A stretch of DNA of 64,000 bases. Origin: Arthrobacter celericrescens. Its GTDB lineage: Bacteria; Actinomycetota; Actinomycetes; Actinomycetales; Micrococcaceae. Of this stretch, positions 46,695 to 55,615 are shown piece after piece (positions within the stretch are counted from its first letter, which is position 1; each line of letters starts with the position of its first letter). Made by a program: the position numbers and the translations under genes. The stretch covers positions 19,504-83,503 of the forward strand of contig NZ_QYLP01000012.1 in NCBI RefSeq assembly GCF_003614925.1, read 5' to 3'. The notes under the pieces are model-generated. The model had not been told where the DNA came from and made no database searches. It was given only the letters and a program-made list of their open reading frames with translations.

Positions 46695-48929
46695 ATGTCC
46701 TCCGGTACCGCCACCCACTGCCCGTACTGCGCCCTCCAGTGCGCGATGACCCTGTCCCCGGCCGCCAAGCCGGGGGCGGGGTCCCCGGCCGCGGAAACCC
46801 CGACGCCGGACAGCCCCTCCGCGCCCGCCGCTCCCCTGCTCGAGGTGGCCGGCCGCGAGTTCCCCACCAACCGGGGCGGGCTGTGCCGCAAGGGCTGGAC
46901 CTCCGCGGCACTGCTGGGTCACGCGGGCCGGGTCACCGAGCCGCTGCTCAAGGGCTCCGACGGTGTGCACCGGCCGGTCAGTTGGGACCAGGCCCTGATG
47001 CTCGTGGCGGCCGCGGTCAAGGACAGCTGGGCACGCCACGGTCACGACTCCGTGGGCGTGTTCGGCAGCGGCGGCCTCACCAATGAGAAGGCGTACCAGC
47101 TGGGCAAGTTCGCCCGCCTGGCACTGCGCACCTCCCGCATCGACTACAACGGCCGGTTCTGCATGTCCTCGGCGGCGGCGGCAGGAAACCGTGCCTTCGG
47201 CGTGGACCGCGGCCTGCCCTTCCCCGTGGAAGACCTCGACTCCGCTTCCGTGATCCTGCTGCTGGGCTCGAACGTGGCCGAAACCATGCCTCCGTTCGTC
47301 CAGCACCTGCAGGGCGCGCGCGACGCCGGCGGGCTGATCGTGGTGGACCCGCGCCGCTCCGCCACCGCGGCATTCACCGGCAACGGCGGCGGCATCCACC
47401 TGCAGCCCCTCCCCGGCACTGACCTCGCCCTCATCCTGGGCATCTCCCATGTTGTGGTCCACGAAGGCCTCGCCGACACCGCGTTCCTCGAAGGCCGCAC
47501 CAACGGCCACAAGGCGGTCCTCCGCAGCCTCACCGCGTTCTGGCCCGAGCGCGTACAGTCCATCACCGGCGTTCCCGCCACCCTGATCCGCGAAACCGCG
47601 CGCCGCTTGGCCCGGAGCGCGCGCCTCGCCAAGGACGAAGGCCAGGGCGGCTGCTACATCCTCAGCGGCCGCGGCGTCGAACAGCACGTGGACGGCACCG
47701 ACACCGCCACTGCCGCCATCAACCTCAGCCTGCTGCTGGGCCTGCCCGGCTCCGCGCGCAGCGGCTACGGCACCCTCACCGGCCAGGGCAACGGCCAGGG
47801 CGGCCGCGAACACGGCCAGAAGGCCGACCAGCTTCCCGGCTACCGGAAGATCACCGATCCCGCCGCCCGTGCCCACATGGCGAAGGTCTGGGGCGTGGAC
47901 GAGTCCCTGATCCCGGGCGCCGGGCTGCCCGCCGTCGAATTCCTGAAGTCCTTGGGACAGCCCGACGGCGTCCGCTGCCTTTTCGTGCACGGCGCCAACG
48001 TGGCGGTGTCAGCCCCAGATGCCGGAGCCGTGATCGCGGGCCTGCGCAGCCTGGACTTCCTGGTGGTGTGCGACTTCTTCATGTCCGAGACCGCCGAAGA
48101 GGCTGACCTGGTGCTTCCCGTGGCGCAGTGGGCCGAAGAGGAAGGCACCATGACCAACCTCGAAGGCCGCGTGATCCGGCGCCGCCGGGCCCTCACCCCG
48201 CCCCCGGGCGTCCGCACCGAACTGTGGCTGATGTCCCGGCTCGCCGAACTGCTCGATGCGCCCTCGACCTTCAGCGACGATCCCCGCACCGTCTTCGAGG
48301 AGCTCCGCCTGGCTTCCGCCGGCGGCCTGGCCGACTACTCCGGCATCGACTACGACATGCTCGACGCGGGCGAAGCCGCCTACTGGCCCTACCCCACGGG
48401 CAGCACGGGAACCCCGCGGCTCTTCGCCGGCGGTTTCGCGCACGCCGACGGCCGCGCCGCTATGGTCGCCGTCACACCTTCCCGCCGCGCCCAGCGCACC
48501 TTCGCCAGTGCATCCGAGCCCGACTCCCTCGCCCTGGCCACCGGCCGCCTGCTGGAGCACTACCAGTCCGGGGCCCAGACCCGCCGGGTGGCCGAACTCT
48601 CGGCGTCCCAGCCGGAGGCACGCCTCCAGTTGCACCCGGAAACGGCGGCCCGCCGCGGCATCGTGGACGGCGGCCTGGTGACCGTCAGCAACGAGCGCGG
48701 CGAAGTCCAGGTCCGCGCAGAGGTGAACACCGCGATCCGGCCCGACACCGTCTTCCTGCCCTTCCACTTCCCCGGAGCGGGCAGCGCCAACCGCCTCACC
48801 GAGGCGGCCACCGATCCCATCTCCGGCATGCCGGAATTCAAGACCAGCCGGGTGTGGGTGAAGGCCGTTACGGCCGAACCGGCCCTGGCCGCAGCAGCTG
48901 TGTCGTCGCACCGCAAGGAGGAATCATGA
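46695..48929 (+). CDS. nasA: assimilatory nitrate reductase, molybdopterin catalytic subunit
   Basis: A 744-residue bis-MGD oxidoreductase. The N-terminal [4Fe-4S] ligands are CPYCALQC and the later Cys of LCRKGWTS. Further motifs: YNGRFCMSSAAAAGNRAFG with the putative Mo-ligand Cys, SNVAETMPPFVQ, GYGTLTGQGNGQGGREHG, and the C-terminal molydopterin-dinucleotide-binding region (VTVSNERGEVQVRAEV). No twin-arginine signal is present, so it is cytoplasmic and assimilatory. There is no C-terminal [2Fe-2S] extension; that function is carried by the next gene, which overlaps it by 4 bp (ATGA). Confidence 0.92.
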   Translation: MSSGTATHCPYCALQCAMTLSPAAKPGAGSPAAETPTPDSPSAPAAPLLEVAGREFPTNRGGLCRKGWTSAALLGHAGRVTEPLLKGSDGVHRPVSWDQALMLVAAAVKDSWARHGHDSVGVFGSGGLTNEKAYQLGKFARLALRTSRIDYNGRFCMSSAAAAGNRAFGVDRGLPFPVEDLDSASVILLLGSNVAETMPPFVQHLQGARDAGGLIVVDPRRSATAAFTGNGGGIHLQPLPGTDLALILGISHVVVHEGLADTAFLEGRTNGHKAVLRSLTAFWPERVQSITGVPATLIRETARRLARSARLAKDEGQGGCYILSGRGVEQHVDGTDTATAAINLSLLLGLPGSARSGYGTLTGQGNGQGGREHGQKADQLPGYRKITDPAARAHMAKVWGVDESLIPGAGLPAVEFLKSLGQPDGVRCLFVHGANVAVSAPDAGAVIAGLRSLDFLVVCDFFMSETAEEADLVLPVAQWAEEEGTMTNLEGRVIRRRRALTPPPGVRTELWLMSRLAELLDAPSTFSDDPRTVFEELRLASAGGLADYSGIDYDMLDAGEAAYWPYPTGSTGTPRLFAGGFAHADGRAAMVAVTPSRRAQRTFASASEPDSLALATGRLLEHYQSGAQTRRVAELSASQPEARLQLHPETAARRGIVDGGLVTVSNERGEVQVRAEVNTAIRPDTVFLPFHFPGAGSANRLTEAATDPISGMPEFKTSRVWVKAVTAEPALAAAAVSSHRKEES

Positions 48930-50479
48930 GCGAGCGCATCGTCGTCGTCGGTTTCGGGCCCGTGGCAGCCCGCCTGGTGGAGGGTCTCCTCCCGGCGGTG
49001 CGCCGCGGCAGCGTGAGCCTGATGGTCCTCGGCCAGGAAGCCGAAGCGGCGTACAACCGCGTGATGGTTGCCGAGTTCGGCGTCGGCCGCAGCACCGCCG
49101 AAGCCCTGGCCATGGCCGATGCCGCCGAGCTCATCGCGGAGGGCGTGGACGTCCGCCTCGGCGTGACCGTCAAGCGGGTGGACCGTGCCCGGCAGCGCGT
49201 GGTGCTCTCCGACGGCACCACCGAAGGCTACGAACGCCTGGTCTTCGCCACCGGCGCCCGTCCCGTGATCCCCAACCTCACCGGCATCAACCCCGATCCC
49301 GCACACCCCGTGCTCCCCGCCGGGGTCACCGCCCTGCGCGACCTGAACGACGCCGGGATGCTGCTCCGCGCCGTGACCGCCCGCCAGCGCGTGGTGGTGC
49401 TGGGCGGCGGCGTCCTGGGCCTCGAAACGGCGCTTGCCGCGGCCGATGAAGGCGCACAGACCACCGTGGTGCACAGCGGGCCCCACCCGATGGGCCGCAA
49501 CATCGACCGGGGCGGCGGCGCCGTGCTGAACGCCGCGCTACGCTCGGCAGGCGTGTCCGTGGTCAGCAACGCGGTGTCCACCGCCGTGGAACACAACGGC
49601 CCGGACGGCACCTTCTCCGCATTGGTGCTCGACGACGGCTCACGGGTTGAGGGCGACCTCCTCCTGCTTTCCTGCGGCGTGCGTCCCCGCATCGAACTGG
49701 CCGAGGGCTGCGGCCTGCCGGCGGCCGCGGGCATCCTCGTCGACCACCGTCTGCGCACCCACCACGAACCGCACATGTTCGCCATCGGCGACTGCGCCGA
49801 AGTGCGCTGCGCGGACAAATCCTGCCCCGACTGCAAGGGCGCCACGGCGCCGTCGGGCCTGGTCGGTCCGGGATGGCGGCAGGCCGAATGGCTGGCCGCT
49901 TACCTGGAAACCCTCGCCGAGGACGGCCAGGAGGCCGCGGACAGCCTGCCGGAGCTGGCGAAGGAACAGCCCGGCGTCGTGGTCCTGAAGGCGCGCGGCA
50001 TCAACCTCGCCGTCGCAGGCGACAACTCCGCCGAGCCGTGGGACGACATGCTGTGTCCCTCCCCCGACGGGCTCCCGCACCGCGAAGTCGCGCAGTGGGC
50101 TGACCCCGGCCACGGCCGCTACGTCAAGATGACCACCCGCGGCGGGGTCCTGCAGGGCCTGGTGTCCGTGGGCATGCCCCGCACCGCCGCCGAGCTGGTG
50201 GTGCTGTTCGAACGCGGCTCGGAGCTCCCGGCGGACCGTTCCCTGCTGCTGCGCCTGGATGGCACGGACCAGCCCGCGGGCGCCAACAACGATCCCGCCC
50301 GCACGGTCTGCCGCTGCGCAGGCGTCAGCGGCGCCGCGATCGAGGAGTCCGTGGCCGGTGGTTGTTCGTCGGTGCCGGAGGTGTCCAAGGCCACCCGGGC
50401 CGGGACCGGCTGCGGCGGCTGCCACGACGACATCAAGGCGATCATCGAAAAACATTTCCAAGGGGCCGTAGCGGCGTAA
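48926..50479 (+). CDS. NAD(P)H-dependent flavoprotein partner of nitrate reductase
   Basis: A 517-residue protein homologous to the N-terminal electron-entry half of NirB. The FAD motif is RIVVVGFGPVAARLVEGLL, and the NAD(P) motif is VVVLGGGVLGLETALAAADEG. A C-terminal BFD-like [2Fe-2S] domain follows (VCRCAGVSGAAIEES...GCGGCHDD). It lacks the siroheme domain. By position and domains it passes electrons from NAD(P)H to the nitrate reductase, like Bacillus NasB. ATG overlap with nasA suggests stoichiometric translation. A hairpin spans its stop. Confidence 0.88.
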   Translation: MSERIVVVGFGPVAARLVEGLLPAVRRGSVSLMVLGQEAEAAYNRVMVAEFGVGRSTAEALAMADAAELIAEGVDVRLGVTVKRVDRARQRVVLSDGTTEGYERLVFATGARPVIPNLTGINPDPAHPVLPAGVTALRDLNDAGMLLRAVTARQRVVVLGGGVLGLETALAAADEGAQTTVVHSGPHPMGRNIDRGGGAVLNAALRSAGVSVVSNAVSTAVEHNGPDGTFSALVLDDGSRVEGDLLLLSCGVRPRIELAEGCGLPAAAGILVDHRLRTHHEPHMFAIGDCAEVRCADKSCPDCKGATAPSGLVGPGWRQAEWLAAYLETLAEDGQEAADSLPELAKEQPGVVVLKARGINLAVAGDNSAEPWDDMLCPSPDGLPHREVAQWADPGHGRYVKMTTRGGVLQGLVSVGMPRTAAELVVLFERGSELPADRSLLLRLDGTDQPAGANNDPARTVCRCAGVSGAAIEESVAGGCSSVPEVSKATRAGTGCGGCHDDIKAIIEKHFQGAVAA

Positions 50480-50487
50480 GGCCCCTT
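50460..50487 (+). terminator. possible terminator across the flavoprotein stop
   Basis: AAGGGGCC and GGCCCCTT are 8-bp arms with a 12-base loop overlapping the last codons. It has no T-tract and may only attenuate transcription into the next gene. Confidence 0.4.
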
Positions 50488-50498
50488 AGGATGAGCCG

Positions 50499-51248
50499 GT
50501 GACTGAACCTTCACCCAGCATCCAGGAAACCGCGCCGGGCGTCTTCTTCGTCGAAGGCCCCGCCTCGAACTGGATCGTGGTCCGCGATCACAGCGGGTTC
50601 ATCCTGATCGACAGCGGCTACCCCGCCGACCGTGACCTGGTCCTTGGCTCGGTCCGGTCCCTGGGCCTGGACCCGGCGGACGCGCGTGCCGTGCTGATCA
50701 CGCACGGGCATGTGGACCACACCGGCTCGGCGGCCTACTTCTCCGAGGCCTTCGGCGCGCCGGTCCTGTGCGCGCCGGAGGAACTGGCCCACGTCCAAGG
50801 CAAGGAAAAGCACCAGGTCACGTTCGGCCAGGTGCTCGTGCGCGCGTGGCGTCCCGCCGTCTTCCGCTGGATGCTGCACGTCATCAAGGCCGGCGCGCTC
50901 AAGGCGAAGCCCGCCACCTTGGCCAAGGCCTGGGACGCGGACATACTCCGGAACCTTCCCGGCCGTCCCGAGGCGATCCTGCTCCCCGGCCACACGCCGG
51001 GCAATGCCGCGATCCTGCTGCCTGAAGCCAAGGCCATCGCGGTGGGTGACTCGTTCGTCACCGCGCACCCGATCAGCCGGGCATCCGGCCCGCAGATGCT
51101 GCACCGGATGTACCACTCCGACCCGGCCGCGGCACTGGACGCCACGCGCCGCCTCGCAGGGATGGACGCCTCGGTGATCCTGCCGGGCCACGGGCCCGTG
51201 CTGCGGATGCCGCTGGCGCAGGCCCTGGCCGGGCTGTATTCCCGCTAA
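50499..51248 (+). CDS. metallo-beta-lactamase-fold hydrolase
   Basis: A 249-residue protein with a GTG start. Zinc-site motifs: THGHVDHTGSA (HxHxDH), LLPGHTPGNA (His), AVGDSFVT (Asp) and ILPGHGPVL (His). All ligands for a binuclear site are present. The substrate is unknown. It follows the nitrate genes by 19 bp in the same direction but may not be functionally linked. Its stop abuts the lpdA stop on the other strand with no bases between. Confidence 0.9.
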   Translation: MTEPSPSIQETAPGVFFVEGPASNWIVVRDHSGFILIDSGYPADRDLVLGSVRSLGLDPADARAVLITHGHVDHTGSAAYFSEAFGAPVLCAPEELAHVQGKEKHQVTFGQVLVRAWRPAVFRWMLHVIKAGALKAKPATLAKAWDADILRNLPGRPEAILLPGHTPGNAAILLPEAKAIAVGDSFVTAHPISRASGPQMLHRMYHSDPAAALDATRRLAGMDASVILPGHGPVLRMPLAQALAGLYSR

Positions 51249-52658
51249 CTACATGTGCACGTGCAGTCGGCGTGCGGCTTCCGAGATGGACCCGGTCAGC
51301 GACGGGTACACGGTGAAGGTGCTGGCGACGTCGTCAACGTGCAGCTTCTGCGTGACCGCAACGGAAATCGGGAAGATCAGCTCGGAGGCGTTGGGGCCGA
51401 CCACCACACCGCCGATCACGGTGCCGGAGCCCTTGCGGGCGATGATCTTGACGAAGCCGTCCTTGGTGTTGCGCATCTTGGCGCGGGCGTTGCTGAGCAG
51501 CGAGAGCATGACGACGTCGCCCTGGTACTTGCCGGATTCCAGGTCCGCCTCGGAGACGCCCACGGACGCGATTTCCGGGGAGGTGAAGATGTTCGACGCC
51601 ACCTGGTGCAGCTTGATGGGGGTGACGCTGTCGCCCAGGAAGTGCGCGATGGCAATGCGGCCCTGCATGGCGGCCACGGAGGCCAGGGCGAACACCCCGG
51701 TGCAGTCGCCGGCGGCGTAGATGTTGGGGGCGGTGGTGCGGGAGACGCCGTCCACCTTGATGTGCCCGGATTCGGAGAGTGCCACGCCGGCTTCCTCCAG
51801 GCCGATCCCGGCGGTGTTCGGGATGGAGCCGACGCAGACCAGGCAGTGGCTGCCGGTCACCGTGCTGCCGTCGCCGAGGGTAACCTCCACCCCGGTTTCG
51901 GTGCGTACGACGGCGTTCGCCCGGGAGCGCGAAAGGACGCGCACCCCGCGGCGCTTGAAGACGTCCTCCAGCACGGCTGCGGCGTCGGTGTCCTCGCCGG
52001 GCAGCACCTGGTCGCGGCTGGAGATCAGGGTGACCTTGGAGCCGAGGCCGTTGTACGCGGAGGCGAATTCGGCGCCGGTGACGCCGGAGCCCACCACGAT
52101 CAGTTCCTCGGGCAGTTCCTCGAGGTTGTACAGCTGGGCCCAGTTCAGGATGCGTTCGCCGTCCGGCTTGGCGGTGGGCAGTTCGCGCGGGTGGGCGCCG
52201 ACGGCCAGGAGGATGGCGTCGGCGGTGATGGTCCTGGTGCCGTCGATGGTGAGGACCTCGATGGTGTGGTTGTCCACGAGCTTGCCGGAGCCAATGACGA
52301 TCTCCACGCCGGCCTGGTCCAGGGCCTCGTGGATGTCTTCGGACTGTTCACGGGCCAGGCCCAGGAGGCGGTCGTTGATGTGGCCAAGGTCGGCGCGCAT
52401 GTGCGGGGCGACGTCGCCGCCGTCGACGGCGAACTTGACTCCCAGCTCTCCCGCCTCGCCGACGCGGGTCATGAGGTCCGCCGTCGCGATCAGGGTCTTG
52501 GAAGGTACGACGTCGGTGAGGACGGCGGAGCCGCCAAGGCCGGCGCGTTCGATGATGGTGACCTGCGCCCCGAGGGCCGCTGCGACCATGGCGGCTTCGT
52601 AGCCGCCAGGACCTCCACCAAGAATTGCGATACGGGGCGAACTGAAGTCAGGATGCAT
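51249..52658 (-). CDS. lpdA: NAD(P)H-quinone dehydrogenase, LpdA type
   Basis: A 469-residue flavoprotein. I chose the ATG at 52658 (MHPDFSSPRIAILGGGPGGYEA); no clear Shine-Dalgarno is seen and in-frame GTG/TTG codons lie upstream. The FAD motif GGGPGGYEAA, NAD motif VVGSGVTGAEFASAYNGLG and C-terminal dimerisation domain are present. Where lipoamide dehydrogenases have the CxxxxC redox pair, it reads GLGGSAVLTDVVPSK, with no cysteine. This matches mycobacterial LpdA (Rv3303c), which reduces quinones rather than disulfides. It is divergent from purine nucleoside phosphorylase, as in related actinobacteria. Confidence 0.9.
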   Translation of the reverse strand: MHPDFSSPRIAILGGGPGGYEAAMVAAALGAQVTIIERAGLGGSAVLTDVVPSKTLIATADLMTRVGEAGELGVKFAVDGGDVAPHMRADLGHINDRLLGLAREQSEDIHEALDQAGVEIVIGSGKLVDNHTIEVLTIDGTRTITADAILLAVGAHPRELPTAKPDGERILNWAQLYNLEELPEELIVVGSGVTGAEFASAYNGLGSKVTLISSRDQVLPGEDTDAAAVLEDVFKRRGVRVLSRSRANAVVRTETGVEVTLGDGSTVTGSHCLVCVGSIPNTAGIGLEEAGVALSESGHIKVDGVSRTTAPNIYAAGDCTGVFALASVAAMQGRIAIAHFLGDSVTPIKLHQVASNIFTSPEIASVGVSEADLESGKYQGDVVMLSLLSNARAKMRNTKDGFVKIIARKGSGTVIGGVVVGPNASELIFPISVAVTQKLHVDDVASTFTVYPSLTGSISEAARRLHVHM

Positions 52659-52668
52659 GGTCACAAAG

Positions 52669-52678
52669 AACAATTGTT
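52669..52678. promoter_or_regulatory. AACAATTGTT palindrome upstream of lpdA
   Basis: A perfect 10-bp palindrome 11-20 bp before the lpdA ATG, AT-rich in a GC-rich setting. It could be an operator or part of a leaderless promoter. Confidence 0.35.
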
Positions 52679-52799
52679 ACGCATCGGCAGGGGTGCCTGC
52701 CACTAAGCCCCGCCTGAGTGGCCTGCGCCTCACTCCCGACCACCGCGCCGCTCAATACCGCGCTGTTCAACAACGCGAGGCTCCCTGTAACTTGTACCA

Positions 52800-53618
52800 G
52801 TGAGTAACAGTGAGCTGCTTAACACCGATCCCTTCGAAGCCGCGCGGGACGCCGCCGACTACATCGCCGCGGAGACCGGCGTCGAAAACCATGACGTCGC
52901 GCTGGTGCTCGGCTCCGGCTGGGGCGCCGCCGCAGACTTGATCGGCGAGACCACCGCAACCCTCACGGCGGCCGAGGTGCCCGGTTTCTCCGCACCCGCC
53001 GTCGAGGGCCATGTGGGGACCATCCGCTCGGTGCTGACCAAGCAGGGAAAGCGGGCGCTGGTGCTGGGCGCGCGCACCCACTACTACGAAGGCAAGGGCG
53101 TGCGCGCCGTGGTCCACGGCGTGCGCACCGCAGCCGCGGCCGGCTGCAAGACCCTGGTGGTCACCAACGGATGCGGCGCCCTGAACGAGGCCTGGTCCCC
53201 CGGCACCCCCGTGCTGATCAGCGACCATATCAACCTCACGGCAACCTCTCCGCTGGAAGGCGCCACCTTCGTCGACCTGACGGACCTCTATTCCTCCCGC
53301 ATCCGGAACCTGGCCCGTGAAGTGGATCCCACCCTGGACGAGGGCGTGTACGCCCAGTTCACCGGACCGCATTACGAGACTCCCGCCGAGGTCCAGTACG
53401 CCAAGCGGATCGGCGCCGACCTGGTGGGCATGTCCACCGCCCTCGAGGCGATCGCCGCCCGCCACGCCGGCATGGAGGTCTTCGGCATCTCGCTGGTCAC
53501 CAACCTGGCCGCGGGCATCAGCCCGGTGCCGCTGAGCCACCAGGAGGTCATTGAGTCCGGCGAGGCTGCCGGTGGGCGGATCTCGAAGCTCCTCGCGGAG
53601 ATCATCGCGAAACTCTGA
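52800..53618 (+). CDS. purine-nucleoside phosphorylase
   Basis: A 272-residue protein with a GTG start. Trimeric (class I) PNP motifs: LVLGSGWGAAADLI, VEGHVGTIRSVL, RTHYYEGKGVRAVVHGVR, VTNGCGALN, FTGPHYETPAEVQYA, VGMSTALEAIAARHAGMEV and LVTNLAAGIS. The Glu of YETPAE and the Asn of SLVTNLA are the base-binding residues of this class. It cleaves inosine or guanosine for purine salvage. The gene is followed by a repeat region shared with the convergent BIG2 gene. Confidence 0.95.
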   Translation: MSNSELLNTDPFEAARDAADYIAAETGVENHDVALVLGSGWGAAADLIGETTATLTAAEVPGFSAPAVEGHVGTIRSVLTKQGKRALVLGARTHYYEGKGVRAVVHGVRTAAAAGCKTLVVTNGCGALNEAWSPGTPVLISDHINLTATSPLEGATFVDLTDLYSSRIRNLAREVDPTLDEGVYAQFTGPHYETPAEVQYAKRIGADLVGMSTALEAIAARHAGMEVFGISLVTNLAAGISPVPLSHQEVIESGEAAGGRISKLLAEIIAKL

Positions 53619-53624
53619 GGCTAA

Positions 53625-53667
53625 TCCGGACTCGTCCGGGTTCGGACATTAGTCCGGACTCGTCCGG
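53625..53667. repeat. duplicated TCCGGACTCGTCCGG hairpin unit
   Basis: TCCGGACTCGTCCGG occurs at 53625-53639 and 53653-53667. Each is itself an inverted repeat (CCGGAC/GTCCGG). The second copy encodes the last residues of the BIG2 protein. It may act as a bidirectional terminator between the convergent genes. Confidence 0.6.
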
Positions 53668-54923
53668 ACCAGGATGGTCACCGGGTTTCCGGTGACGCCG
53701 TCCGCCGTCGCGGTGATCTCGACGTCGCCTTCCTTCACCGCCGTGACAAGCCCCGAGCTGTCAACGGACGCGACAAGCGGCCTGCTCGAGGCCCACTCGA
53801 CCACGGAGCCCCTGGAGCCGTCGCTGTAGCTCACGACGGCGGTGAGCTGGACGGTCGTACCGGGTTCCGGCTGCAGCGGACCCGCGGGCGAGACCTTGAT
53901 GCTCTTGACCGTGGGGACCACGGCGACGTCCGCACGCCCCGTCAGCAATTGCCCGCCTGCGCCGGGCAGCGTGGCGACGATGGCAGTGCTTCCGATGCCG
54001 CGGGCCGTCACGAGGCCGGTGGCGTCGACCTCGGCGACCGTTGAGCCCGGCGGCGACGTTTCCCACGTGACGTTGCCGACGGTGGCGCTGCTGCCGTCCG
54101 AATAGGTGGCGACGGCCTCCAGTTGTGCCGTCTGCCCTTCTTTCAAGGTGAGCTGCGCGGGATTGACGGAGAGCGCGGTGACCACTTTCGGCGCGGGCGG
54201 CACGGTGATCACCGACGTGCCCCGCAGGCCGGCCTGCGATGCGGTGATGGTTGCCGTTCCGGGCGCGACGGCGGCGGCGATCCCGGTGCCGTCGACCGCC
54301 ACGATGCCGGGGTTGCTGGAGGTCCACTGCACCGGACCTTTCAGTTTTCCCCGGGAACCGTCGCTGTAGCTTCCTTCGGCGAGCAGCTGCAGGATTCCGC
54401 CCTGGTCCACGGTGGCTGTTTCCGGGGACACGTGCACGCCCGTCAGCTTCGCGCCGCCTGCTTGCACAACGAGGACCAACTGTCCGGAAACCCCCGTCAG
54501 CGTCGCCGTGAGTTCCGCGGTGCCTGCCGCTACGGCCGTCACGACGCCGGCGCTGTCCACCGTTGCGACGGCGGGGTTGCTGGACGCCCATTCCACCCCG
54601 TCCCTGAGGCGCCTGCTCGAGCCGTCGCTGTAGCGGCCCGTGGCGGTGAGGGGAATGGTGGCCGCCGGGCGCAAGGACTGCGACACAGAGGTGACGGCGA
54701 TCGATTCGAGGGTCGGCGGTGGAGGCGGGATGACCGCGATGCGCCAGGCCACGAAGGCCACCGTGAGCGCCAGGGCCACGGCCACCGCAGTCACGCTGGC
54801 CCACATGAATTTCCGCCGCACCCGGACCATGCCGGCGCCGACAGCGCCTGCCAGGTCCGCGGGGTATCCGGCGGACCTGACGTCGGCTTCGTCCAGCAGC
54901 CGCTGCCGGAGTTCCCGGTTCAT
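53649..54923 (-). CDS. membrane protein with four BIG2 (bacterial Ig-like 2) domains
   Basis: A 424-residue protein. The cytoplasmic N-terminus of about 38 residues (MNRELRQRLLDEADVRSAGY) is followed by one membrane helix (WASVTAVAVALALTVAFVAW) and a PPPPP stretch. Four repeats of about 85 residues then carry the BIG2 signature YSDGS...VxWxSSNPxVAxVDxxGxVTAxxxGxAxITA. The extracellular part is therefore a short Ig-like stalk. Its ATG overlaps the stop of the sigma-like gene (ATGA), so both proteins are made together. A cytoplasmic tail plus an external sensor is the layout of a transmembrane anti-sigma or sensor, but no known anti-sigma motif is visible. Confidence 0.88.
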   Translation of the reverse strand: MNRELRQRLLDEADVRSAGYPADLAGAVGAGMVRVRRKFMWASVTAVAVALALTVAFVAWRIAVIPPPPPTLESIAVTSVSQSLRPAATIPLTATGRYSDGSSRRLRDGVEWASSNPAVATVDSAGVVTAVAAGTAELTATLTGVSGQLVLVVQAGGAKLTGVHVSPETATVDQGGILQLLAEGSYSDGSRGKLKGPVQWTSSNPGIVAVDGTGIAAAVAPGTATITASQAGLRGTSVITVPPAPKVVTALSVNPAQLTLKEGQTAQLEAVATYSDGSSATVGNVTWETSPPGSTVAEVDATGLVTARGIGSTAIVATLPGAGGQLLTGRADVAVVPTVKSIKVSPAGPLQPEPGTTVQLTAVVSYSDGSRGSVVEWASSRPLVASVDSSGLVTAVKEGDVEITATADGVTGNPVTILVRTSPD

Positions 54924-55615
54924 TTCAGGTCCTCATCCGGCGACGGCCTTTCTTCGAGCGCCGGCTTGCCGTCCAGGGAAGGGCCCCGGGTCAAGGCGTG
55001 GGCCGCGGCCCACGAGCTGAGGACTTCCGCCGTCGTCCGGTCCGTCAGGCCGGCGATCTCGGCAAAGGTGAGGTTGGCAAACTCGTGCAGCACCACCACG
55101 ATGCGTTCTTCCAGGGCGAGGCTGGCAAGCAGGCCTCCTTCGGGAAGTGGCCCCCGCCCCGAGCCCCGCCATATTTCATCCTTCCGGATCAGGCGGATCA
55201 GGACACATAGCGTGTACACGCGAAGCTGCGGCGTAAGCGGTCCCCGCCAGGCGGCGGCTGCCTGGGACCAGGCCGCCTGAAGCAGGCGGCGGGCGGTTTC
55301 CGGATCAGGGCACAGCAGGTGGGCGCAATACTCCATGTCGCCCCTTTGGAGCTCGAAGACGCTGCGGAGTTCGGCCTCGCGGTCCTTGAGCGCCGGCGAG
55401 AGTTTGAACCCCGGCGAAAGGCCGAACTCGATTTCCTTGACGGCGGGCAACAGGACCGCGGCCACGAGCGTCAGCAGCCCGGCGCCGATGGGAATCGCGG
55501 AGACCAGTTCGGGAAGGAGCCAGCCTGCGGCGACGACGGCGAGGGCCAGGACGGCAAGCACGAGGCGCAGGGGGTTCAGGGAAGACAGGAAACGCCGTTT
55601 CGGCAATTCACACAT
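54920..55615 (-). CDS. membrane-tethered sigma-70 region-4-like protein
   Basis: About 231 residues. I favour the ATG at 55615 (MCELPKRRF); in-frame Met at 55690 is possible, and neither has a clear ribosome-binding site. Two membrane helices at about 18-60 (LRLVLAVLALAVVAAGWLLP; IPIGAGLLTLVAAVLLPAV). The soluble part at about 85-215 resembles an ECF sigma factor: a degenerate region 2 (YCAHLLCPDPETARRLLQAAWSQAAAAW) and a region 4-like HTH (LALEERIVVVLHEFANLTFAEIAGLTDRTTAEVLSSWAAA). Fusing membrane helices in front of sigma-like regions is unusual. Coupled to the BIG2 gene. Whether it binds RNA polymerase is unknown. Confidence 0.7.
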   Translation of the reverse strand: MCELPKRRFLSSLNPLRLVLAVLALAVVAAGWLLPELVSAIPIGAGLLTLVAAVLLPAVKEIEFGLSPGFKLSPALKDREAELRSVFELQRGDMEYCAHLLCPDPETARRLLQAAWSQAAAAWRGPLTPQLRVYTLCVLIRLIRKDEIWRGSGRGPLPEGGLLASLALEERIVVVLHEFANLTFAEIAGLTDRTTAEVLSSWAAAHALTRGPSLDGKPALEERPSPDEDLK

